Below are positions 1-5,373 of a stretch of 7,261 bases of DNA, piece after piece. Origin of the DNA: Treponema sp. (lineage in GTDB: Bacteria; Spirochaetota; Spirochaetia; Treponematales; Treponemataceae); NCBI GenBank assembly GCA_016293005.1, contig JAEDFA010000066.1:1-7261 (forward strand), in the 5' to 3' direction. The notes beneath the pieces are model-generated. The model was not told the origin of the DNA, did no database searches, and was given only the letters and a program-made list of their open reading frames with translations. Position numbers and translations under genes: made by a program. Positions within the stretch are counted from its first letter, which is position 1, and the number at the start of each line of letters is the position of its first letter.

Positions 1-37
1 AAATTATTTTATCATCAACAAAAAATTCTTTTAAAAT

Positions 38-475
38 TCATTCTTCATAATCAAGACTATTCAATGCATCTGCTGCCGACTGAAGAAAATTCGTTGCAGA
101 CTTTTTAGCATCTTTTGCGTATTTTTCAGCAGTTTCTGAAATGCTTTTTTTAGTTTCTTCAACTGACTGCTTAAATTCTTTGCTGTTTACAGTATTCGAT
201 AATTCATCCGCAGCTTTTTTCATCGATTCACTTAATTCATCGCTGTATTCTTTCACAGATTTTGTGATTTCATCGCTGTATTTTTTTGTAGAATCATTGA
301 TTTTTTCACCGTATTTTTCAACAGAATTGCTCAAAGCATCGGCAAAATTTTTAGCAGCCTCATTCAGCGTTACAGAAGATTTTTCACTTTCAGTTTCTTT
401 AGATTTTTTTTCTGAACAGGTCGCAAAAATCAGCACCGAAAAAATCATAAAACAAAGCAAAAATTTATTTTTCAT
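38..475 (-). CDS. Small lipoprotein built of 11-residue amphipathic helical repeats
   Basis: The 145-residue product starts with a lipoprotein signal peptide: K2/K4, a hydrophobic stretch to F17, then F-A-T-C with the lipidated Cys at 20. This relaxed lipobox is of the spirochaetal type. The mature part is Lys/Glu/Ser/Ala-rich and runs as five consecutive 11-residue units at about 43-53, 54-64, 65-75, 76-86 and 87-97 (for example KYGEKINDSTK, KYSDEITKSVK, EYSDELSESMK). Helical low-complexity sequence follows to the acidic end LDYEE. An 11-residue period resembles apolipoprotein- or LEA-like amphipathic helices lying on a membrane or forming extended coiled coils. I do not recognise a named family. 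The ATG at 475 is chosen because GGGAGG lies four bases upstream; an in-frame ATG at 499 would place extra residues before the signal peptide. It is a single gene, divergent from mntP. A cell-envelope location is likely; the function is unknown. Confidence 0.8.
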   Translation of the reverse strand: MKNKFLLCFMIFSVLIFATCSEKKSKETESEKSSVTLNEAAKNFADALSNSVEKYGEKINDSTKKYSDEITKSVKEYSDELSESMKKAADELSNTVNSKEFKQSVEETKKSISETAEKYAKDAKKSATNFLQSAADALNSLDYEE

Positions 476-485
476 TATACCTCCC
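476..485 (-). promoter_or_regulatory. Shine-Dalgarno that decides the lipoprotein start
   Basis: On the minus strand GGGAGG (485-480) is followed by TATA and then the ATG at 475. This supports starting the lipoprotein at MKNKF rather than at the longer upstream in-frame ATG at 499. Confidence 0.7.
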
Positions 486-511
486 ATAAAAGTTCTCACC
501 GCGAGCTTTTA

Positions 512-550
512 AATAAAAACTCTGCCTGAAATGACATCAGAGTTTTTATT
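512..550. terminator. Perfect 13-bp inverted repeat with T-tracts; terminator-like hairpin in the divergent intergenic region
   Basis: AATAAAAACTCTG (512-524) is the exact reverse complement of CAGAGTTTTTATT (538-550), with a 13-nt loop. Each strand ends the stem in a T-run, so it could act as an intrinsic terminator in either direction. It lies between divergent genes and not after a gene. Read on the minus strand, it sits between the candidate -10 element (566-571) and the lipoprotein start, so it would fold in the 5' leader. It may be an attenuator, a transcript-stabilising hairpin, or a barrier between the two units. The repeat is certain; its role is inferred. Confidence 0.5.
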
Positions 551-565
551 ACGCTTAATTCTACC

Positions 566-571
566 ATTATA
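566..571 (-). promoter_or_regulatory. Candidate -10 element for the lipoprotein gene
   Basis: The minus strand reads TATAAT, a perfect -10 hexamer, about 90 bases upstream of the lipoprotein ATG. No good -35 hexamer stands at 16-18 bases. A transcript starting near 558 would carry the 512-550 hairpin almost at its 5' end. Confidence 0.4.
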
Positions 572-636
572 AAATAGAAAATCAACAAAAATTTAAAACA
601 TAATTTCAAAAAAATCAGTTGAAAAATTCCTGCCCT

Positions 637-664
637 TTATCAAGGAAATAAATAATGATATACT
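637..664 (+). promoter_or_regulatory. Candidate promoter of mntP
   Basis: TTATCA (637-642) and TATACT (659-664) are separated by 16 bases, so transcription would start near 671, only about 12 bases before the mntP ATG. The -35 matches four of six consensus positions. The TATACT hexamer is the same -10 as in the stronger promoter at 2277-2282. A leader this short leaves no room for a manganese riboswitch. Confidence 0.4.
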
Positions 665-682
665 CGTTTTCGGGTAACTTTT

Positions 683-1276
683 ATGGCTTTCAACACACTT
701 TTTTTCATCAACAGCGTTCTGCTCGGAGTTGCGCTTTCAATGGATGCATTTTCAATTTCAATCGCAAACACGCTGCACGAACCAAATATGCGCAAATTCA
801 AAATGATTTTCGCCGCATTCATCTACGCTTTTTTTCAATTTGCAATGCCAATGCTCGGCTGGATTTGCGTTCACACAATTTCAAACATATTTTCAGCCTT
901 TCAAAAATTCATTCCGTGGATTGCATTAATTCTTCTCCTTTACATCGGAATAAAAATGATTGTTGAATCTCTCAAAACAAACACTGAATCCAAAAATCAT
1001 CCAAGCGGAAAACTTACTTTTTCAGCATTAATAATTCAAGGAATCGCAACTTCCATCGACGCACTTTCAGTCGGTTTTACAATCGCCGATTTCACACTTT
1101 TTTTTGCTTTCATCGCCTCGCTGATTATCGCGCTTGTTACATTCATTATCTGTATGATTGGACTTCTGCTTGGAAAATCAATCGGACAAAAACTCTCAAA
1201 AGCAGACATTTTCGGAGGAATTATTTTAATCGCAATCGGAATCGAAATATTCGTTAAAGGCGTTTTTTTTAAATGA
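683..1276 (+). CDS. mntP: MntP family manganese efflux pump
   Basis: The 197-residue, very hydrophobic protein has about six membrane segments (roughly 5-27, 38-62, 68-95, 110-133, 136-164, 176-195), the usual length and layout for MntP. The two halves each carry the family signature with a membrane-embedded aspartate: SMDAFSIS (D21) and SIDALSVG (D126), reflecting the inverted internal repeat of this LysE-superfamily exporter. MntP proteins export Mn(II) across the inner membrane and protect against manganese excess. The start fits the family N-terminus, although only a weak GGG lies upstream. The stop overlaps the next gene's start by ATGA, so the downstream acetyltransferase is probably translationally coupled. 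The family is sure from the motifs; the substrate is inferred from the family. Confidence 0.92.
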   Translation: MAFNTLFFINSVLLGVALSMDAFSISIANTLHEPNMRKFKMIFAAFIYAFFQFAMPMLGWICVHTISNIFSAFQKFIPWIALILLLYIGIKMIVESLKTNTESKNHPSGKLTFSALIIQGIATSIDALSVGFTIADFTLFFAFIASLIIALVTFIICMIGLLLGKSIGQKLSKADIFGGIILIAIGIEIFVKGVFFK

Positions 1277-2178
1277 TTCTAATAAAATTTTCAACGCTTT
1301 CACCAGAAAAAAAACGCGATGCAATAGATTTCATCAAAAAATACGAACTAATCTGCGTTCAGTTTTGTGCCGCAATAAAAAAATTCCCGGAAAAAACATT
1401 CATCGCTTACCCATCAGAATCATCATCCTCAATTTACGGCGGAATCATCTTAAAACAATCAATCCTTCACTGCCTTCCGTTCGCAAAAAATCCAAAAAAC
1501 GCTCCCTACAACAACGATTTTACATCCGCTCTTTCAGAATTCTTAAAAACTTTTCAAGATTTTTCTCCTGAAAAAAATTCTTCACCTTTTTTATGCGTCA
1601 ATGGAGAAAAATCCGGTTCGCTTCTCATTTTAAACGCTTTCAAAAACCACAAAATCATTCCTCGGCAAACAAACGATTACACGCTTTTCAAACTGAATCA
1701 GAAAGAATTTTTCACACTCAACAAAACTTTTTCAATTCAAAACGCAAAAATCAAACGCGAAAAAAACGACATCACCGCCGACCGATTTCAAAAACTCTTT
1801 CAACTCCAAAGTGAATACGAAAAAGAAGAAGTCCTTCCAAAATTCGAAACATTCAGACCAGAAATTTGCGAAATGAAACTAAAAAATGCTTTAAAATACC
1901 AAATCATTCTCACGCTAAATGTTGAAAATAAAATCGTTTCAAAAGCGCAGACAAACGCAATCGGTTTCAACGCCGTTCAGCTTGGAGGAGTTTTCACGCC
2001 TTTAAAATTCAGAAGAAAAAAATATTCATCAACTTTAATTTATTTTTTCCTAAGAAAAATCCTCTCCCTAAAAAAAATTCCTGTCCTCTTTGCAAAAAAA
2101 GAAAATCTGGCAGCCGTTTCTCTCTATAAATCACTCGCCTTTACAGAACTTTCCGATTACATAATTGCATATTTTTAA
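1273..2178 (+). CDS. GNAT-type N-acetyltransferase, two-domain
   Basis: This is a 301-residue soluble protein. The C-terminal third looks like a GNAT acetyl-CoA-binding core: a beta strand running into VQLGGVFTP (235-243), the pyrophosphate-loop region RRKKYSS (247-253, a degenerate Q/R-x-x-G-x-G/A), a helix, the strand PVLFAKK, and the typical end NLAAVSLYKSLAF (278-290). The N-terminal part (about 1-150) is probably a second, diverged GNAT-like or accessory domain. The acceptor substrate cannot be told. It starts within mntP (ATGA overlap). The closest AAAGG lies 12 bases upstream, so translation probably depends on coupling to mntP. A functional link to manganese is not evident; shared transcription is the only tie. 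Confidence 0.7.
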   Translation: MILIKFSTLSPEKKRDAIDFIKKYELICVQFCAAIKKFPEKTFIAYPSESSSSIYGGIILKQSILHCLPFAKNPKNAPYNNDFTSALSEFLKTFQDFSPEKNSSPFLCVNGEKSGSLLILNAFKNHKIIPRQTNDYTLFKLNQKEFFTLNKTFSIQNAKIKREKNDITADRFQKLFQLQSEYEKEEVLPKFETFRPEICEMKLKNALKYQIILTLNVENKIVSKAQTNAIGFNAVQLGGVFTPLKFRRKKYSSTLIYFFLRKILSLKKIPVLFAKKENLAAVSLYKSLAFTELSDYIIAYF

Positions 2179-2253
2179 TATTTTAAATTTAATATCATCT
2201 ATCTGCCATGCAAAACTTTGAACATCTCACTTAAAGCACATTCATTATTAAAT

Positions 2254-2282
2254 TTGACTTCAAATAGAATAAAATTTATACT
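2254..2282 (+). promoter_or_regulatory. Near-consensus sigma70-type promoter; start site falls on the next ATG
   Basis: TTGACT (2254-2259), a 17-base spacer, and TATACT (2277-2282) form the best promoter in the window. The expected start, about seven bases past the -10, coincides with the ATG at 2289. No Shine-Dalgarno sequence precedes that ATG. The DUF3261 gene may therefore be expressed from a leaderless or nearly leaderless mRNA. Confidence 0.7.
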
Positions 2283-2288
2283 CTTAAT

Positions 2289-2891
2289 ATGAAAAAAATT
2301 CTTTTTTTACTTTCAATTTTTTCAACTCTGATAACTTTTTTCAGCGGCTGCCAGAGTTCACCAAAAATTCAAGGCTCAAAAACCGAACCTGTCTATATAA
2401 CAAATTCAAAAAAATTCTATCTTCTTTCCCCAAAAGAAATTCCCTCACCGTTTGAAAAACAAATAATGTTCGAAGGAGAATTTCAAAAAAAGAATTTCTC
2501 ACTTCTTTCATATCTTCAAGCAACCGAACAGGAATTATACATCAACATCCTCACCGATTTCGGCACTAGTCTTGGAGAAATAATTTACAACGGAACAGAA
2601 ATCGTCTTTGATTCAGCAATTTTCCCCAAAAACTTAAAGCCTGAATACATAATTTCAGACCTTCAGTTCGCCTACTACGATTTTGATGCCGTAAAAACTT
2701 CCCTAAACAAAATTCACATCGGCTTTTTCAACGAATCCACCGATTCAGATTCATCAAAAATTTTCACAATCAGAAACGGACTAAAAGCCACTTCCCCATT
2801 AATAGAAAAAATTACTCACTCAAAAAACATCATCACAATCGAAAATTTTCTCAGAGGATACAAATACATTTTAACAGAGGCACAAGAATAA
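2289..2891 (+). CDS. DUF3261 family outer-membrane-type lipoprotein (aryl-polyene cluster type)
   Basis: This 200-residue lipoprotein has KK at 2-3, a hydrophobic core and the lipobox F-S-G-C with Cys21. The mature part follows the DUF3261 pattern: YLLSPKEIPSPF (44-55), beta strands around YINILTDFGTSLGEIIYNG (84-102), then the family hallmark region KPEYIISDLQFAYYDFDAV (117-135), and a C-terminal strand with GYKYIL. DUF3261 proteins are found almost always in aryl polyene / type II fatty-acid-like clusters beside LolA-like carriers and MMPL exporters, and are presumed to help move the lipid product through the envelope; their biochemical role is not established. The stop codon overlaps the ketosynthase start by one base (TAATG), so the two genes form an operon. 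The family call is by motif reading only. Confidence 0.72.
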   Translation: MKKILFLLSIFSTLITFFSGCQSSPKIQGSKTEPVYITNSKKFYLLSPKEIPSPFEKQIMFEGEFQKKNFSLLSYLQATEQELYINILTDFGTSLGEIIYNGTEIVFDSAIFPKNLKPEYIISDLQFAYYDFDAVKTSLNKIHIGFFNESTDSDSSKIFTIRNGLKATSPLIEKITHSKNIITIENFLRGYKYILTEAQE

Positions 2892-4111
2892 TGACCCCAA
2901 TTTTTTTCTCACGCCCGCAAGTTTTATGCAGCGCAGGTTCAAATCTAAAAGAATTATGGCAATCCGTAACAACCGGAAACCAAAGCGGAATCAAAAAAGT
3001 TCAAACAATCGACAAAAATGTTTTCTATGCCGCAAGAATAGACGATTCTCTTCTTTCTCAAAAATCATCTTCACGCTATGACTCAAGAATTATGCGCATA
3101 GAAGAAAAATGCCTTTCACAACTCGAAAACGAAATTTCACACATTAAAAAACTATTTTCACCAGAAAGAATCGCCGTCTGCACAGGAAGCTGCGACAATG
3201 GAACAGAACTAAGCCTTAATGCCCACAAAGAATTCTTCAATTCAAACCACTTCCCCAAAAATTACAGTCTTGAAGCACAGGGCGCAGATTATGTTTCAAC
3301 ATTCATCAGCGAAAAATACAATTTAAAAGGTCCATCCCTAACATTCAGCACAGCCTGTTCTTCAAGCGCAGCGGCAATCGTAAAAGCCACAGAAATGATT
3401 CAGTCAGACTTATGCGATGCAGTAATTTGTGGCGGAATCGACATCGCTAGTGACACCGCCCTGATGGGATTCAATTCTCTCGAAGCGATTTCCAGCGAAA
3501 TCACAAATCCGTTCAGCAAAAACCGGCACGGAATCACTCTAGGCGAAGGCGCAGCATTTTTCATCTTGAGCCGAACACAACTTTTTCCCGACGAAAACAT
3601 TAAAATCCTCGGTTACGGAGAAAGTGCCGATGCCTACCACATAACAACACCCGATCCAGAAGGAAACGGTGCATTTTCATCAATGCAGAAAGCCCTCGAA
3701 AAAGCACAAATCGCCCCCGAACAAATCGATTACCTAAACCTCCACGGCACTGGAACAAAATTCAACGATTCAATGGAAGCAAAAGCCGTTTCAAGACTCT
3801 TCAAAAATTATCCAGTTCCCGCAAGTTCAACAAAAAGCATAACCGGTCATACACTCGGAGCCTCAGGAGCAATCGAAGCAGTAATTTCATACCTTACAAT
3901 AAAAAACAACACCAGTTCAAAAGAAATCACGCTTCCAGTTCAAGTCTGGGACAAAATCTACGACCCTGAAATTCCAAAATTAAACCTGATTGACACCAGC
4001 ACACCTTCCGCCAAGAAAACAGAACAAATTTCAATTCAGAAAATTTCTACCGTAATGTCGAACAGTTTTGCCTTTGGTGGTGCAAACACGAGCCTGATTC
4101 TAGGACTATAA
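2891..4111 (+). CDS. Beta-ketoacyl-ACP synthase (FabF/KAS II-like, aryl-polyene cluster type)
   Basis: The 406-residue protein is a complete condensing enzyme with all catalytic landmarks: nucleophile Cys156 in TACSSSAAAI, His285 in HGTGT, Lys315 and His320 in STKSITGHTLGASGAIE, and the C-terminal glycine loop NSFAFGG (391-397). It should catalyse decarboxylative Claisen condensation of malonyl-ACP with an acyl-ACP primer in the cytoplasm. The intact Cys-His-His triad argues against a chain-length-factor partner, which lacks the Cys. The adjacent DUF3261 gene suggests a secondary lipid or polyene pathway and not housekeeping FabF. No ACP, ketoreductase or dehydratase lies in the window, so any such partners must be elsewhere. 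AGAGG (2876-2880) lies ten bases before the ATG, inside the DUF3261 gene. Confidence 0.9.
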   Translation: MTPIFFSRPQVLCSAGSNLKELWQSVTTGNQSGIKKVQTIDKNVFYAARIDDSLLSQKSSSRYDSRIMRIEEKCLSQLENEISHIKKLFSPERIAVCTGSCDNGTELSLNAHKEFFNSNHFPKNYSLEAQGADYVSTFISEKYNLKGPSLTFSTACSSSAAAIVKATEMIQSDLCDAVICGGIDIASDTALMGFNSLEAISSEITNPFSKNRHGITLGEGAAFFILSRTQLFPDENIKILGYGESADAYHITTPDPEGNGAFSSMQKALEKAQIAPEQIDYLNLHGTGTKFNDSMEAKAVSRLFKNYPVPASSTKSITGHTLGASGAIEAVISYLTIKNNTSSKEITLPVQVWDKIYDPEIPKLNLIDTSTPSAKKTEQISIQKISTVMSNSFAFGGANTSLILGL

Positions 4112-4302
4112 TTTTTAATTATTCGGGTGGCTGGCGGCATGGTAAGTCCGCTGGACAGAATGTAAAACTTACCAGTATCCGTGTAAAAATCTGTATACAT
4201 TCGTGAAAGTGTTGTATACTAAGGAATAAGTAAAATGATGCAAGAATTTACACCGACATTTTTTGCAGTGTAAACATTTTACTGTGGATACGGAGAAATT
4301 AT
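4112..4302 (+). other. Structured non-coding region between resident operon and cassette array
   Basis: No convincing reading frame is seen here. Near the left end two stems interleave: 4131-4137 with 4148-4154, and 4140-4147 with 4167-4174. This is the layout of an H-type pseudoknot. Further right, TTTACAC (4247-4253) faces GTGTAAA (4268-4274), and GTAAA-CAT-TTTAC (4270-4282) makes a small hairpin. GTATCC (4175-4180) is inverted as GGATAC (4286-4291), with partial similarity around both. GTGTAAA also occurs directly repeated at 4181-4187. A possible -10 element lies at 4215-4220. The stretch could be an insertion boundary, a decayed recombination site, an untranslated leader or a small RNA; the sequence alone does not decide. 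Confidence 0.4.
4215..4220 (+). promoter_or_regulatory. Weak candidate -10 element upstream of the cassette genes
   Basis: TATACT matches the -10 hexamer seen before mntP and the DUF3261 gene, but no reasonable -35 lies at 16-18 bases. If used, it would transcribe rightwards into the first cassette with a leader of about 115 bases. Confidence 0.25.
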
Positions 4303-4330
4303 GTTAGGTTGATGGCGCACTGGGGTGCTG
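4303..4330 (+). repeat. Cassette-start motif with integron R' core GTTAGGT (left edge of array)
   Basis: GTTAGGT (4303-4309) fits the integron core consensus GTTRRRY exactly. With one gap, the 28 bases from here align to 5315-5343 (right end of the attC and start of cassette 2) at about 20 positions, many differences being transitions. It sits 40 bases before the first cassette gene, as 5315 sits 59 bases before the second. No matching R'' arm is visible to its left, so this is not a complete attC. It is either the first cassette boundary next to an attI-like or genomic insertion site, or a remnant. Confidence 0.55.
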
Positions 4331-4342
4331 TAGGAGAAAAAA

Positions 4343-4756
4343 ATGAAAAAATTATTTTCGATGATAGTAGTTGCATGTGTTTTTTCTTTTACCATTTTTG
4401 CCAAAGATGGCAATGAAATATTAGGTAAGTATAAATCTTCCGATGGTACAACTATTGAAATAACAAATGTATCATTTAGTATAAATGGATCTACACTTCC
4501 ATTAACAATGGAACAATCAAGTTCAGATTTTATGACAGGGTTGGGCGGACTTACATATTATATTAAACCTTGTTTTATATATAATGATAAAAAAATAACT
4601 TTGACAAATATATGGCTACAGTATCCAGGAAATGATATGTTAGCTGTTTATATTTTTACCTATGATGTTGAAACAAAGAAATTAACTGTAACAAGCTGGG
4701 ATGTTTTCTCTGTAAGCATGGTAGGAGCTACTACAAAAGAATATACTAAAATTTAA
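4343..4756 (+). CDS. Small exported beta-rich protein, function unknown
   Basis: The 137-residue product has a Sec signal peptide (KK at 2-3, hydrophobic to F19, likely cut after A20 in TIFA-KDG). The mature part begins EILGKYKSSDGTTIEIT and continues as alternating short strands, with aromatic residues and glycine turns (GLGGLTYYIKP, NIWLQYPG), ending in TKEYTKI. This resembles small lipocalin-like or other beta-barrel periplasmic proteins of about 110-130 residues, but I do not recognise a family. AGGAG at 4332-4336 with a six-base spacer gives a good ribosome binding site, just past the cassette-start motif. The next gene follows with an 11-base gap. An exported protein paired with a cytosolic nuclease-like protein is odd, so the two may share a cassette without sharing a job. 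Confidence 0.75.
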   Translation: MKKLFSMIVVACVFSFTIFAKDGNEILGKYKSSDGTTIEITNVSFSINGSTLPLTMEQSSSDFMTGLGGLTYYIKPCFIYNDKKITLTNIWLQYPGNDMLAVYIFTYDVETKKLTVTSWDVFSVSMVGATTKEYTKI

Positions 4757-4767
4757 ACTTGAAAAAA

Positions 4768-5280
4768 ATGTACCGTTTTGAAGATTTCTTGGAAATAATA
4801 AAACTCTACTCTGAAGTATATTTTAAATTTGAGAATTTTCAAAAGAATAAAGATAATATTTTTATTCCTAAAACAGGAGACCAAAAAACCGGTATTATTG
4901 GAGAAGCCTTAATTTTCGAGTATTTATCGAGGCAAAATGAAACAGGTTTACACTTTGGAACTCACAGTGAAAAAGGTTGGGATATAGAATCTTCAAAATA
5001 TAGATATCAAGTAAAAACCGTTTCTGCATTTTCTAAAACAAAAATATTGTCTCCGATACATAAAGGTTGGAATTATTTATATTTAATTCAATTAAATGTT
5101 AATTTCTTGCCTGAACGTGTTCTAAAAATAGAAAATCCAAGCAATTGGAACAAAGATATTATAAAGGGAATGAAATTTCCAAAAGAAGGAAGTAAAATAG
5201 TTAATATAGGTGGAAATATTTGTCCTATTATTGACGAAACTCTTATTTTACAAAAAATTTTGAATATAAAAATCACATAA
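4768..5280 (+). CDS. Small PD-(D/E)XK-like nuclease domain protein (restriction endonuclease-like fold)
   Basis: The 170-residue soluble protein carries the signature order of the PD-(D/E)XK fold: a helix with GIIGEALIFEYL (E46), then GWDIE (D72), then the strand YRYQVKTVS with Q81-x-K83 in place of (D/E)-x-K. Q-x-K variants occur in active restriction-type nucleases. It resembles short uncharacterised restriction-like families (DUF6998 type); membership is a guess from motif layout. No methyltransferase gene is nearby, so a classical restriction pair is unlikely within the window. No Shine-Dalgarno is visible; an in-frame TTG at 4759 would add three residues (MKK), and I prefer the ATG. Translation may rely on the gene 11 bases upstream. 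The stop codon is part of the attC R'' core, so gene and recombination site abut exactly. Confidence 0.65.
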   Translation: MYRFEDFLEIIKLYSEVYFKFENFQKNKDNIFIPKTGDQKTGIIGEALIFEYLSRQNETGLHFGTHSEKGWDIESSKYRYQVKTVSAFSKTKILSPIHKGWNYLYLIQLNVNFLPERVLKIENPSNWNKDIIKGMKFPKEGSKIVNIGGNICPIIDETLILQKILNIKIT

Positions 5281-5322
5281 CAAAGGTTCGTAGCCGACAG
5301 CGGGACAACCAGTTGTTATGTG
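5274..5322 (+). other. attC: attC recombination site of an integron gene cassette
   Basis: CACATAACAA (5274-5283) and TTGTTATGTG (5313-5322) are perfect inverted repeats containing the R'' core ACATAAC (5275-5281) and R' core GTTATGT (5315-5321). Inside, GGTT-C-GT (5285-5291) pairs with ACAACC (5305-5310) if C5289 is left unpaired. This gives the L''/L' stem with one extrahelical base on the L'' side that marks attC sites; on the bottom strand, the strand recombined by IntI, that base is G. Between the stems lie one unpaired base on the left and two on the right. The tip is CCG-ACAG-CGG (5294-5303). The R''-R' length of 47 bases is short for an attC, and the cores depart slightly from RYYYAAC/GTTRRRY, but the architecture fits well. 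Confidence 0.75.
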
Positions 5323-5343
5323 GACGCCCACACTGAGGCGCAG
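5315..5343 (+). repeat. Second copy of the cassette-start motif
   Basis: This starts with the R' core of the attC and extends past it. About 20 of 28 aligned positions match 4303-4330. The similarity continues roughly 20 bases beyond the core, more than attC function needs, and contains CGCC (5325-5328) able to pair with GGCG (5337-5340). It lies in the untranslated leader of the DUF262 gene. Confidence 0.5.
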
Positions 5344-5373
5344 AATTTATAGAAAAAAGGAATTATAAAATAT

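Larger units (their letters stand above)
4304..5315 (+). mobile_element. Putative integron gene cassette 1 (exported protein + PD-(D/E)XK-like protein)
   Basis: The limits are set by the G/TT cleavage points of the cores at 4303 and 5315. The segment carries two same-strand genes and ends with an attC, as a cassette should. The last gene's TAA lies inside the R'' core. Base composition is more AT-rich than the resident genes on the left. The cassette would be mobilised by an integron integrase acting in trans, since none is encoded here. Confidence 0.6.

Noticed and set aside
141..512. Open reading frame antisense to the lipoprotein gene
   Set aside because: It mirrors the minus-strand gene, is rich in Ser/Phe as expected from a complemented Lys/Glu repeat, and has no ribosome binding site. 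The minus strand has a lipobox and a Shine-Dalgarno.
600..682. Manganese (yybP-ykoY) riboswitch before mntP
   Set aside because: Such riboswitches often precede mntP, but the gap after the likely promoter is about 12 bases and no matching GC-rich stems are present.
3076..3600. Short minus-strand frames inside the ketosynthase gene
   Set aside because: They are shadows of a fully conserved coding frame and lack start signals or recognisable domains.
4108..4122. ATAATT-TTT-AATTAT palindrome as terminator of the ketosynthase operon
   Set aside because: The stem is only A/T pairs and overlaps the stop codon, too weak for intrinsic termination and without a following T-run.
4343..4378. Lipobox V-V-A-C (Cys12) in the small exported protein
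   Set aside because: The motif fits, but the hydrophobic segment before it is too short and hydrophobicity continues to residue 19, so a signal peptidase I site after Ala20 is more likely.
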